Source: Wolfiporia cocos
Lineage: Eukaryota; Basidiomycota; Agaricomycetes; Polyporales; Phaeolaceae
Length of the DNA: 64,000 nt
Direction of reading: 5' to 3'
Assembly: GCA_029448655.1 (NCBI GenBank)
Contig: JACCLO010000011.1
Coordinates: 2,666,001 to 2,730,000 of the forward strand
A program made the position numbers and the translations under genes. The notes beneath the pieces were generated by a model, which was given only the letters and a program-made list of their open reading frames with translations, was not told where the DNA came from and did no database searches. Of the stretch, positions 1 to 10,137 are shown in pieces (the first letter of the stretch is position 1; each line of letters starts with the position of its first letter).

Positions 1-432
1 CCGGCCGCTCTTGTCCGTCTTGTGGAACCACAGCGGCCAGCAGTCGAACACCTGCGGCCGCTCGGGGTACTGCGGGCGGGTCAGCGCACGCGGGGGAGCG
101 AGGGAGCGGGGGCGGGCACGCACATCGTAGGGGTCGAGCTGTCGGTAGAGCTCGTCGATGCCGATGCCATCGGCGGTCCTGCGCCAGTGCTGGCAGTTGG
201 CCCACATCGTCGTCGCCGCCTTGAGGTCGAACTGGCGCGCGCGGAGAAATCGTCTGCGACGGGGCCCGCGCCGGGTGAGCGAGAAGCACAGGATGCGTGG
301 CGACGGTACGTACAACAGGGTTGCATCGTCGGTGCCGATAGTGTCTCCGTCGTGAATGAGGTCCTGCTTCTCGAGCCCAGCCCTGAACTGCTTGAGAATC
401 TCCTGCTGCTTCTCCTTGCTCGGCGGGGCCAT
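1..432 (-). CDS. SEC14: SEC14-type phosphatidylinositol transfer protein, 5' part, cut by window edge (U0)
   Basis: This is the 5' end of the gene described in full at 8508-10137. Translation starts at 432 and reads leftward off the window edge. Exon 1 is 314-432, intron 1 254-313, exon 2 124-253, intron 2 70-123, and exon 3 continues from 69 to beyond position 1. The visible protein covers the N-terminal CRAL-TRIO-N helices and the start of the lipid-binding domain and matches U1. Whether the 3' end is intact cannot be seen. Confidence 0.9.
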   Translation of the reverse strand, partial: MAPPSKEKQQEILKQFRAGLEKQDLIHDGDTIGTDDATLLYVPSPRILCFSLTRRGPRRRRFLRARQFDLKAATTMWANCQHWRRTADGIGIDELYRQLDPYDVRARPRSLAPPRALTRPQYPERPQVFDCWPLWFHKTDKSGR

Positions 433-914
433 TGCGTCTGGCGGGGGTGGTAAGCTATGGGTTTGGTCGCGGACGAGGGGCTGGCGAGGGATTATATGGG
501 CGGTGGGGCATATGATGGCGCGGAAGGAGGAGCGGCGCGGGCGGCATGGTCGAGCTGCCTACGCGCGCGCTCCGTCCGCATCCTGACCAATCTCAGTTGA
601 CTCCACTGACCCTAGTCTCGGTGTACGCTCACGGCTGTCAGCGGGTGCCTCAGACTGGCTGCAGCTGTGCCTTTGCAGAGGGCCCTGGGTGAGCCTCTCG
701 TCTGGCATCCTCCTGCAGCGGGGAACGGCCTACACGTAATGCCAGCATAGGCGTAGCGCCCGCCAGTTATGGAAGCAGACCTGCCTTATGCGGCTCAACA
801 TGTCCGAGACATATTCCGAGACTCTGCATGGCCTTTCGGAGACAGCACCGCACGCGGCATTGGCGGTCAGTCGTGCGATAACGATCCAGTACAATCCTAT
901 GCAACAAGCTTAGA
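433..914. other. Intergenic region between nucleotidyltransferase-like gene and SEC14
   Basis: This 482-bp spacer separates the stop of the upstream gene from the SEC14 start codon, both on the minus strand, and should hold the SEC14 promoter. Apart from the TATA-like box I see no gene or repeat in it. It recurs at 10138-10619, 19843-20324, 29546-30027 and 39249-39730. Confidence 0.6.
491..497 (-). promoter_or_regulatory. TATA-like box upstream of SEC14
   Basis: On the minus strand ATATAAT lies about 60 bp upstream of the SEC14 start codon at 432. The same element is at 10196-10202, 19901-19907, 29604-29610 and 39307-39313. The assignment rests on position and sequence only. Confidence 0.3.
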
Positions 915-2125
915 CTACTCCTGGGCCTCCTTCTGCTTGCTGGCCTTCCTCTCTCGCTCCTTCTCCCACAGCGCCTCAAACTCCCCCGTCCTCTCCATCT
1001 CGCCCTTCACCTCGAGCACAAGGGAGCGCACCTCGTCCACAGACATGTCGTACAAGGCTGCCTCCCACGCGCACACCGCGAAAGGTTCATGTCGGGAGAG
1101 CGCCGACTTGCCATCGGCCGGCATGGCGAGGACACCGGTCGGCGAGCTATGCACTGCGGTACCCTCGTGCTCCAGCCTCCGTCTCGCAGCGTCCATAATC
1201 CACTTGACCGGCAGCCCGTGCATCCCAGTCCACTCCTCGACGCACCTCCCTGCGAACGTCTCCCGTGCGTGCTGCTTCACGCGTGACGCGCGGAGGAGGG
1301 CGGCGTGCTCCACGTCTCGCCCGAAGAAGCGCAGCGCGTCGTCCTGCGTGATCCCCGCGGGCGGCGCGCCGTGCCCCGCGCGTGCACGCGCATGCTCCAG
1401 GAAGCTCTGGTACATCTCGCGCCGCTGCGCGCTACGCCCGAGCACGCGGTCCGCGGGCGGGACGCGGCGCGCGTCGAAGAGCCGCGAGGTCGCGACCCAC
1501 TCGAACAGCTCGCGCTGGGTCGCGAAGCCCGCCGCCCAGCGCTCCCTTGCGAGCCCGCAGAACGCGAGGATGTCCGCGAGCGACGCGGACACGTGGAAGG
1601 ACACCGGCGGCTGCGTGGCCAGCGGCGCGGCGAGCTGCGGGCGGGGGGACACCCTCGTCGGCGTCCGTGGCAATACGGATCCAGCGCGAGCCCGCGTACC
1701 TTCAGCCCGTGCACGTTCAGCGTCAGGCCCGCGCCCCGCACGAGCAGGTTCAGGATCATCCCAAAGTCGCCGTACGAGTGCAGGAAGACGGTGCGCTCCC
1801 ACTCGTCCTCGTCGGCGCACACCCCGATGTCGACCTGATAGAACTCGTCCGCGGCGTGGTCCGCGCGGGCCACAGACGGAAAGGCACCGAGGGGGATGGC
1901 AAAGTGGCTGCGGCGGTTCCCCTCGAGAGGGATGCTGTGCGTCGCCCGCAGCGTCCCCTTCACGAATTCGTGCGTCAAGCCCGGCCGAGGGCGCGTCACG
2001 ACAAAGTCCAGATCGCCATGATCGGCTTTCTCGGGTGCTTCGGGAGGGACTGCGACGAACTCGTAGCAGCTCTCCACCAAGGGCAGCAGCGCGGCTCTGA
2101 GCGACTGGTACACAGCAGGGAGCAT
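915..2125 (-). CDS. Nucleotidyltransferase-like protein lacking its first 17 residues (U0)
   Basis: Array copy of the gene that is complete at 39731-40992. Exons 2125-1700 and 1634-915, intron 1635-1699 (65 bp), giving 381 residues. The unit junction at 2137/2138 removes the native start and residues 1-17. Upstream of the first available Met (native Met18) the frame runs back only about 16 codons to a TGA, with no other ATG. The GDLD motif and everything downstream are intact. The sequence upstream is the foreign left end of the next unit, so the native promoter is also lost and expression is doubtful. It is a 5'-truncated, possibly dead copy, although a protein from Met18 cannot be excluded. 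Confidence 0.75.
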
Positions 2126-3401
2126 CCGAGGGAAGGACGTGGGGACGGTGCGTCTCCCCTTCGCTGTCCGTCACGATCCAGCTGATTACTGATTGGTGCT
2201 GCAGCAGCGCGCTCAGAGAGCTCGAGCAGCCATTCAGACTCGGATTCAGACTCGGACTGCTCCGGCTCGACTGCGTGATCTGCCTGGAGGCAATCGCAGA
2301 CCGCGGGGTGCCGACGTCGGCTGGGTTCGCGCCGCATGCTGGGCCTGACGGGTATCTGGTCGATGCTCGGCTTGGGCGGCGAGATGGATGCAAGCCTCCA
2401 GCGATAAGTTCGTGAGTTAGGTAGGGTGCTAGAGGTATAGAAAGTTGCTCGGGCATAGAGTTGTGGGGGTTATAGAGCCTTGGAGACAACAGAGGCAAGT
2501 GCCCGCGACATTCAATCTTGTATTGGCCGCATTTCTAACGGTTCGTATCCCCTCTCTCGGCACACACGCAGATCTCGACACGGCCTGCATGATCTACCGA
2601 TTTCCCGCATAATCTACAGATGGCCCATTCAATTTCCCGATTCCCTCCAGGTGAGTGCCTCCTCCCCATGCTCTCTCATTCACAGCTAGTGCGCTCGTTG
2701 CCGGGATGGGCTCTGAGAAGGGAAGGAGAGGTAAGCGCGTCGGGTTCGCACCAGCAAAATCGCTGTCTTACCTCTGCAGACGACCCCGCGACGTCAGTAT
2801 GTGCTGCCCGCGACCTCTTCGATCGCTGCGGCGCTCGCTCGCCTCGCTTCCCGCTCCACTCTCGACAGTCTGCGGCTGCACTGTCTGTCACCGCCTCCCT
2901 CGCCATCACAGCCGTCTGCTTTCGCCACCACAGATGGCGATGGCCTTCTCTCGCCTCGCCACACGAGTTTACGCTCTGCCCCGCGCGCACCGCCGCATAC
3001 TCATGCAGCTGCACGCACGCGGCGAAGCGTGAACTGATATGCGTGCACTCGCCCGCTCACTCATGCCCTTCCCCACCGTTGATGGTGAGCGGCCCCACCT
3101 GCAGGCCTCCGTGCAGCTGCTCGCGAGAACACGAATTTCGGGGATGGACGTTGCGTGCGCGCTCAAAGACGACTGGGGCGACAAAGAGAGAGGCGAGTGT
3201 GGATGAGGGGAGCGTTCCAGGGGCGCATTCGAGGTGCAGGGGCGCATTCGAGGCGCGTAGGCACAGCGAGCACAGCACGGTGAGTCCATTGCCATTGCAC
3301 TACGTGGATCTCGTTGATGTGGTGCGAGATGCGTCGGCAGTGCCTCCCCACGGAACGCGTCCATGGGTGGCGGCAGCGGCGAAGCCAGTGGCATCTTCAG
3401 T

Positions 3402-3559
3402 GTCGCCCTCGTCCGTTGTCGCCTCGTCCGTTGTCGCCTCGTCCGTTGTCGCCCTCGTCCGTTGTCGCCCTCGTCCGTTGTCGCCCTCGTCCGTTGTCGC
3501 CCCTGTCCGTTGTCGTACTCGTCCATTATCACCCTTGTCCGGTGTCAACCTCGTTCGTT
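3402..3559. repeat. 16-bp minisatellite (U1)
   Basis: Ten tandem units of 15-16 bp, consensus GTCGCCCTCGTCCGTT. The first seven are nearly perfect and the last three degenerate. Two units are 15 bp with one C fewer. Confidence 0.9.
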
Positions 3560-4064
3560 GTCGTCGAGGCAGGCAGCCGCTGCGTCGTGCGCCCGACTCA
3601 ACATGCCATCTCCAGTCGGCGACCGGCCCTCCAACGGCACACGCCTCTGTCCACCCCTCTTGCTGTGTTGGCGATGCTGGCAGGTTCAGCAGAGCCCCCC
3701 ATGGTGAGTGCACCCACCACGTACCATCTCGCTCATGGGCTCCCGTTACAGGAACCCTGCCACACCGCCTCATGGCACCTCTCGTGGCAGATGCATGTGC
3801 ATGCGCGCAGACGTAATCGACGATGGACGACGAAGGGCGGCGGGCGCGGAGGGATGAGAGGGGCAGGGCACGAGGGGGCTATGACGGAGTGACGGCGCGC
3901 GCTGTGAAATCGTCGTTGTCGATGAAAGAAGGTGGGCGGTGTGAATTCTGAGGCTGGAGCATGCACCTGTCTTGTACGTGGCGAGGGCGCTCGACAGAAT
4001 GACGGCCAGGGTCGGGAGAGTGCAGAGCATGGGGAGAGCGCGAGGTACTGGGCAGCCAAAAGGG

Positions 4065-4164
4065 CAGGTGACGAGCACAGAGAGCAGGTGGCGAGCACAG
4101 AGAGTGGGTGGCGAGCGCAGAGAGCGGGTGGCGAGCGCAGAGAGCGGGTGGCGAGCGCTGAAGA
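4065..4164. repeat. 20-bp minisatellite (U1)
   Basis: Five tandem 20-bp units, consensus CGGGTGGCGAGCGCAGAGAG. The outer units carry substitutions. Confidence 0.9.
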
Positions 4165-5470
4165 CGTCGAGCGAGACGGATGGAGAGTACAGACGTCGGG
4201 AGATCGCCCAGTAACAGTCGCACAAAGGGTGTCCCGGTGACGGCGATGGTGGTGGTGCGGGTGCATGCCGTGACGCTGACATCGGTGCCATGCAGGCAAT
4301 TCATCACCAGCAGCGTCCAAACCTGGCTCTCCAATGGCCTCCCTCGCGCTGCCTGCAGGCCGCCGTGCAGCCGCATGCTCACGCCGTCGCTGCTCGCGGG
4401 AGCGCAGATTCCGGAGTTGGACCTTACGCGCACGCTCGAAGACGACAAGGGCGAGGGAGAAAGGGGGGAGTAGACGAGGGGCGAGATGCACGACAAGCGC
4501 GGTACGGTAGGTCCATACCGCTGCGCGAATTCCAATGATGCAGCGTGAGATACGTAGGCGGCGGCGGCGGCGATGGCAACAGCGGCGGCATCTTTAGCGT
4601 TGTTGTTGTTGTTGTCGACCTTCGTTGTCATTGTCGTCAAAAGGAGGTGGGCGAGCGCAACAGGCATGAGACTCACCTCTGGCCAGAGACTGTCCGTTGG
4701 CTTGCACACGCCACCTCGTCCCCCAACCCTCTGGCCGTCCCCGTTGTCCTCCTTGCAGGAATCCGAGGTGCGCACCCATCTTGCGCGTGGCAAGAGCGCT
4801 CGACTGACCGAGAATCGTGGGCGGGAGAGTGCAGGGCAGGGGCAGAGTATGAGCGTGGGGCACAGGTCAGCCCAAAAGGCAGACAGGGAGCACTAGAGAT
4901 GTCGAGTGAGGGAAGCGGAGAGCACAGATGTCAGGAGAACCACCCTCACAAGTTCACAAGGAAGGAGAATGTACCTGAAATAACCACCTAATGGACCCTG
5001 CATAGAAGGCCAGCCGCTACACAGGCATACAACATCCACGTATTCTCTCGAAGGAGACATCGGACAATCCTCTACGGCAGCACCACCGATATTGCTACAC
5101 CCACTTTGCCTGTGTCGTCGAGCGGAGATGTTGGAAGAGGTGTACCGGGCATTTCACATCCTTCCGGAATTGTGCCACCGCATCACAGATATCTATCTAC
5201 CGTGCGCGCTGTGCTTGTATGGGATTATCGTTGCCACCTGTGTGTGATGGCGAGCGCATCGCGTCACCACATTCATGATGCGTTGTGGCTGCCAAGGGAG
5301 ATGGGAGGCGGGGAGTGGGGAAGTGGAGGTGTAAACCATGGTGAGGTGTATACCATGGTGAGTCATACTGTCAGCTGACAACAAGAGGTCTGATGGGATG
5401 TTCTGCAGCAACAAGTCCTGAAAGTCATCAAGACGTAAAATGACATGTACTCGTCTGACGACCTCCCAAT

Positions 5471-5506
5471 CATGGAGCATACCGATCAACGGCGGTATGC
5501 TCCATG
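5471..5506. repeat. Perfect 14-bp inverted repeat (hairpin), U1
   Basis: Left arm CATGGAGCATACCG (5471-5484), 8-base loop, right arm CGGTATGCTCCATG (5493-5506). The arms are perfect complements and contain NcoI-like CCATGG ends. Function unknown. It is identical in all four complete units: 15176-15211, 24881-24916, 34584-34619. Confidence 0.9.
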
Positions 5507-7113
5507 GTCGCGAAGTCGTGCCTAGAGCCAGAGTCCCTCGTGCAAGATGCTGGCCTTGCCGAAACCTTGATAGGAAATCAGGAGTTGCGCTGTCTTTTTC
5601 CCGTAGGCCACAAACATGGTGAGCGATGTTCGCTTTCAATTTATTGACTCGCTCTGATCCGTTTGTTCAAGATTTTAGCATCGCCGCGCTCAAGAGGCAG
5701 CACGACGTTGAGGCCTCCAAGTGATGCCGGTGTCGGTGAGGACAGCAGGAGAATGGCTGTCGGCTAAGTTGTCACGTATGTGTCTTCCACGTCGTGCCAC
5801 GGCGTACAATTGAATGTGCATTCTTTTTTGTCGTCTGATCGGTGTGTTGGCCGTGTGAACCACCGCTCGGCAAAAGTGCTGCTGGAGCACAAGCAGGGCA
5901 CCCACATCTGGGTTAAAATGTCATGAATTCACAAAGTAATGTACATTCGACAGGGTGCGCGAGCGGTGGCGGCAGCAATGCAGCGTATCGTTCTGCCGCC
6001 TATCGTACCCCGGGGTCCCCAAGGACGATCACGAAGGGAACTTGTGGGTGCCCATCAGATGACAGGCCAGCGGTCTGGCCAAATCTGACGATGAGGAGGA
6101 TCTCGTGATCCATCTAGCGACCCTTCCAGTCGGTAGCGAGCGGCAGGCAAATCGATGGGCCCGTCGATTGGGGCACCGGCGGAGACAACGACGAAGCAGG
6201 TGAGCCGAGGGCGGTGAAGTCATGAGGTAATAGAACAGCAGGGAGGGCTGGGCACGCGACACGAGGCTCGCATACGCCTGGCGTCAAGGGCTGAAATTGT
6301 CCGCTGCTCGCGCTGCGCAGCATTGTGCTTGCTGGGGCCCTTCCCATGTTGATTTTGACGTGGGTGCCTTTGTCTCTCCTGCCGACTGGCTCAGTGCCCC
6401 TGCACATCGATTTCTTTGCAGCATAATGGGCTCAACGTGAGTGGTCCTCCTCTATCATCTGAGCTCACCGCCGATACCAGAAATCCCCGTGATGGGCACA
6501 GATTTGAGCGTGGATTGCACACGTAGCTGCAAGCGCCTCCCGGTTAGCCGATCTCGTAATTCCGTCCGATCTCGTAATTCCGTCTGTTCACGCGACGACT
6601 ATTCTTGCGTTCCCTGGCCGGTGGTCGGAGCTGTCATCGTCTCTGCACACGAGGACAGAGGTGAGGACAGAGGTAGGCGAGGCTTCTCGACTGTTGTTTC
6701 AAGGAGGTTCGAATTCCATCGGCGGTCGCAGCTGCACCAGTAAGTGTGCACGGACCTGGTCAGCACGTATAAGAGGGCGAGCGAGGTGAGGGTGGTGCTC
6801 ATCAGGTTCGCCCTGGACCCTCTCGTCTCTGCTACCTGTCTGCTGCTACCATGTATCGACCTTGCGGCTACGTGATGGCAGCACAATCTTTGCTATTCGG
6901 CGGTGAGCTGTAGGCCTGCGCCATTCTCGTCCACATTGTAGGTGAGCCGCTTATGTCAATTTGAATCGTCCACTTACCGCGTCCATTTGCACCCTACAGT
7001 GCACCGCACATCGGGACCATCGTCGTGCCGTTTGCCCGTTGGTCGCCAAGCGACCGGTATCCCCGTCCTGGGTAGTCATCGTGACGCTCACGTTGCGTCC
7101 ATCTAGGGCCATC

Positions 7114-7440
7114 CTGCAGGATTCAAGCTGGTTGCAAAATCCCGGCCCGTCCTCGGACCCATTGGGTACGCACCTTGAATGCCACGCGCGCCTTTTGTTC
7201 CTTGTGAGTCTTCTCGACCTGAGCACGCAACATCTGCTCTTTGAACTCACGCTCGCACACACGGCTGTAGTCCTCGAACGCGAGCAAGATGTCGAGAGTT
7301 GGTAGCTTCTGCAGCTCGCTATCCGTCTTCCATTCCTCGGAGTCCATCACAAGCTGGTGCGCTTGCCTCCGGCGTGTCGTCGCGTCGACATCGAGTCGCT
7401 TGAACAGTGCTACAATCTTGGAGATACTGCAGGCACGCAC
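7114..7440 (-). pseudogene. Fragment of a PRP40-like (FF-domain) splicing factor gene (U1)
   Basis: On the minus strand 7440-7174 encodes about 84 residues that read like one FF-domain segment of the U1 snRNP protein Prp40, with VALFKRLDVDATTRRRQ, SEEWKTDSELQKLPTLDILL and AFEDYSRVCEREFKEQM. The segment ends AFK, followed by an intron-like stretch (7173-7114, 60 bp, GTGCGT donor and CTGCAG acceptor). Nothing Prp40-like follows the acceptor, and upstream the frame is lost. There is no WW domain or start codon context, so I call it a fragment captured in the repeat. The type A copy retains an open frame. Confidence 0.7.
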
Positions 7441-7985
7441 GGCACGGCTCTCCCGAATTGGCTCGTCGCCAAAAGGTGTCCTCCGCCCTCTTCTTGCATC
7501 CTCGTGTCATGCTCACACTCATAGCCATCCATACAGTCGGTTCCGGCTGCGACCATTGCCGTCGACTGCGCGCTACCGTCCGGCCCTTTGCGAATCAGAC
7601 ATTATGTATCGTCGAAAAGATGAATTGATCGTGTACGATAATACGCGTAGTATATGGGACGTAGCGTGGATATTCGTAGACTGCGCCGGCAGGCCTGTGT
7701 AAGGCACCGTGGCACGACCGATGCGTGGCCGTCACGCCCAGCCATCCCTGCCGCCCAGATCAGATGCAACGGGTGAGGCTGCGGCAGATGGAGACGTGTA
7801 CGGAGGCACGCGTGCATCGTCGTCCAAGGCGTGTGTGTGGAACATGCCGCTTGACGGGCAACGTGCCCTCACCAATGCACTGGGGACAACTTGAGGGAGC
7901 ACGCACCTGGGCAGCCCCACCGACGAGGTCCACAATACGACCCTGGGTGGTGCGCGTGACCACAGGGCGATTGCAGTCGCTTACA

Positions 7986-8310
7986 GTGCGCGCTTTCGAC
8001 GCCGACTCGTCCGTATCCTGTCAGCGTTTCTGAGTAGAAGGGTCACGTACCTTGCAATGGGACGTGCCGTGTCGTGCGGTGTGCGGTTCCGTAAGATGCG
8101 CTGACAGCGTCTTGTTGCGTGCCATGGCATGGCGTTGCGAAGGAGGCTTCCGGTCGCGCCAGCCTATGGTGCGCACTTTCGACGCCGACTCGTCCGTCCC
8201 ATCAGTGTTTCTGAGTGAACGGGTCACGCACCTCGCAATGGGATGCGCCGTGTGCGATTCCGCAAGATGCGCCGACAGTGTCCTATAGCGCCCCACGGCA
8301 TGGCGTTCGA
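7986..8310. repeat. Imperfect 183-bp direct tandem duplication
   Basis: The stretch from 7986 recurs from 8169 at a spacing of 183 bp with scattered differences. Both begin GTGCGC-CTTTCGACGCCGAC and later contain CATGGCATGGCGTT or CACGGCATGGCGTT. The corresponding intervals are 17691-18015, 27396-27718 and 37099-37421. The second copy in type B units is rearranged near 27648, which creates the 2-bp difference in unit length. Confidence 0.8.
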
Positions 8311-8404
8311 GCACCGTAACAGCGACTCGAGGAGCGCGTGCTTGTGCTTGCCCTCGAACACGGGCAATCGCGGCACGGGCAATATCGTTCAGCATGAGCA
8401 TCAG

Positions 8405-8505
8405 CGCGTCGACGAAGACGTCCTCCGAGTCGTCCAGCTGCGTGCTCCCCATGCTCTCTCATGGCCCTGCGCCGCTTCCTGCTGCGCCGTCGTCCTCGTG
8501 AAGTA
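8405..8505 (-). pseudogene. Duplicated fragment of the SEC14 acidic tail (U1)
   Basis: Immediately downstream of the SEC14 stop codon, about 100 bp resemble SEC14 internal sequence at about 8928-9055. On the minus strand the fragment reads EDDGAAG..., then MGSTQLDDSEDVFVDA, against EDDGVAD and MEGTQLEDS...DSEDVFVDA in SEC14 itself. It has lost an internal stretch and shifts frame. It is a remnant of a local duplication and is not a coding exon. Confidence 0.75.
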
Positions 8506-8507
8506 TG

Positions 8508-10137
8508 TCATGAACTCACTATCGAGCTCTCCCGACTGAGCCTCTTGAGCTTCTTCCCAATGTTCATGCCAACTCTCGGGATCTTGATCTTCCGCAAGCT
8601 ATGCCGGTGATGCCGTGTCCCGCCCTCGCTCTCGACGCTCGTGCCCGAGCCGAACATCGACGCGGCGGACGTCGCAGAGGCCGAGTCGGACGGCGGCGTC
8701 GCAGGGCCGACCGCACTCTCGGGCGAGCTCGCCGGCGGCGTCGCCCGCTTCTCCTCCGTCTCGCCCGCCGCGTTCACCGCCTCGCTCGCCTTGCCAAACA
8801 CCTCTCCCGCGTCTGCGTCCGAGCGCGCGACGTCCGCCGCCAGCTGCTGCTCCTCGGGCTCCGGCTGCGACTCCGCGGGCATGACCTCGGGCGGCGGCAC
8901 CGGCTCCTCCGACTGCGGCTCCTCCGGCGCGTCGACGAAGACGTCCTCCGAGTCCTCTTCGGCGATCGAGTCCTCCAGCTGCGTGCCCTCCATGCTCTCC
9001 TCCCGCTCATGGCCCTGCCCCGCCTCCTGCAGATCTGCCACGCCATCGTCCTCGTCCGCGCCCTCCATCCCGAGCCCGATCCGCGTCCGCTCCCCGCGCA
9101 GCCACCTCTCCCTGCGCTCCCTGCGCCGCTCCATCCACGGGCCCGCGTTGCTCAGCTTGCACCCGCCCGCCTCCGCACACGTGCACGTCCCGCCGAGGCT
9201 CGCGGGCAGGTTCTCCGCGGGGATCTGCCGCAGGAGCACCGCGCGGTAGTCCGTGCCGAGGATGTCGATCTTTGCGAGCGTCTCCTTCGCGAGCCACGGC
9301 TTGATGAACGACCAGATCGTCGTGAAGGACGCGGGTGCGTTGATGATCGCCAGCTGCGCCATCCTGTGCCATGCGGCGGGCGCCGCATCAGCGCCGTCGC
9401 GTGGTCTCAGAAGGGAGAGGGGGAAGGAGGGGGACGTACGTCTCGGGGAAGTAGTCCTGCGAGATCTGGAACGAGTCGCGCGCGAGGTTCTTCATCTGCC
9501 AGAACTGGCTCAGGCCAAAGCCCTGCAGGTCGACGATGACGAACGTGCCGTCGATATGGCGGCCCGCCGCGCGCGCGGACGCGGGGAGCACCTCGCGCGT
9601 GAGCGACTCGGCGTTGACCATGATCGTCTGCCAGAAGCGCGCGGGTGTGATGTGCTTGTACAGCTCGGGCATGTTGATCCCGCCAAAGTGGTGTATGTTG
9701 AGCGGCCGGCCGCTCTTGTCCGTCTTGTGGAACCACAGCGGCCAGCAGTCGAACACCTGCGGCCGCTCGGGGTACTGCGGGCGGGTCAGCGCACGCGGGG
9801 GAGCGAGGGAGCGGGGGCGGGCACGCACATCGTAGGGGTCGAGCTGTCGGTAGAGCTCGTCGATGCCGATGCCATCGGCGGTCCTGCGCCAGTGCTGGCA
9901 GTTGGCCCACATCGTCGTCGCCGCCTTGAGGTCGAACTGGCGCGCGCGGAGAAATCGTCTGCGACGGGGCCCGCGCCGGGTGAGCGAGAAGCACAGGATG
10001 CGTGGCGACGGTACGTACAACAGGGTTGCATCGTCGGTGCCGATAGTGTCTCCGTCGTGAATGAGGTCCTGCTTCTCGAGCCCAGCCCTGAACTGCTTGA
10101 GAATCTCCTGCTGCTTCTCCTTGCTCGGCGGGGCCAT
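8508..10137 (-). CDS. SEC14: SEC14-type phosphatidylinositol/phosphatidylcholine transfer protein (U1)
   Basis: Cytosolic CRAL-TRIO lipid-exchange protein of the yeast Sec14 family, which supports phosphoinositide signalling at the Golgi. Four exons: 10137-10019, 9958-9829, 9774-9440, 9363-8508, with introns of 60, 54 and 76 bp. They join to 1440 nt, 479 residues. Splicing restores the family motif DATLLRFLRARQFDL (CRAL-TRIO-N, about residues 36-50). The lipid-binding domain spans about 90-260, including FVIVDLQGFGLSQFWQM, SFQISQDYFPETMAQ and the end motif ENLPASLGGTC. A low-complexity acidic tail (about 270-450) and a short basic C-terminus (RHHRHSLRKIK) follow. Yeast Sec14 is about 300 residues, so the tail is an extension. 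The start fits the family N-terminus. Type A C-terminus, ending LSRESSIVSS. No frame defects. It lies downstream of, and in the same direction as, the nucleotidyltransferase-like gene. Confidence 0.93.

Larger units (their letters stand above)
1..2137. repeat. Tandem unit U0, right-hand part only (type A)
   Basis: This is the 3' portion of a 9.7-kb unit whose left part lies before the window. It matches 9706-11842, 19411-21547, 29114-31250 and 38817-40953. It contains the 5' part of a SEC14 gene and a complete copy of the truncated nucleotidyltransferase-like gene. Position 315 is A, as in U1 and U2 and unlike U3 and U4, so I class it as type A. The junction to the next unit follows position 2137. 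Confidence 0.95.
2138..7113. other. Gene-poor segment of the repeat unit
   Basis: About 5 kb without a gene I can support. Open frames are short, overlapping and of odd composition. It holds two minisatellites (3402-3559, 4065-4164), diverged internal duplications (about 3090-4850), a perfect hairpin (5471-5506), five ATGGTGAG motifs, and several plus-strand GT...AG stretches that look like small introns (for example 2730-2784, 3704-3751, 5619-5678, 6438-6489). It may be a decayed gene cluster or a noncoding transcript. The same segment is at 11843-16818, 21548-26523 and 31251-36226. The following 7441-7985 also shows nothing recognisable. Confidence 0.5.

Noticed and set aside
769..2498. Long open frames on both strands over the nucleotidyltransferase-like gene (for example 769-2100 + and 915-2498 -)
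   Set aside because: They are GC-rich shadow frames. Only the spliced minus-strand frame has family motifs, and the 915-2498 frame joins exon 2 to noncoding sequence across the intron.
3402..3559. CRISPR-like array
   Set aside because: The repeats are directly adjacent 15-16-bp units with no unique spacers, and the organism is a fungus. This is a minisatellite.
2620..3816. Plus-strand frame of 398 codons in the gene-poor segment
   Set aside because: It runs through the 16-bp minisatellite and has repetitive Ser/Val/Arg composition with no recognisable domain. The overlapping frames in all other phases are equally open.
7602..7985. Possible further exons of the PRP40-like fragment upstream
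   Set aside because: None of the three minus-strand frames shows FF- or WW-like sequence, and the intron-like signals there do not join into a consistent frame.
8601..9539. Plus-strand frame of 312 codons, and others opposite SEC14
   Set aside because: Antisense shadows of the GC-rich SEC14 exons, rich in Arg and without motifs.
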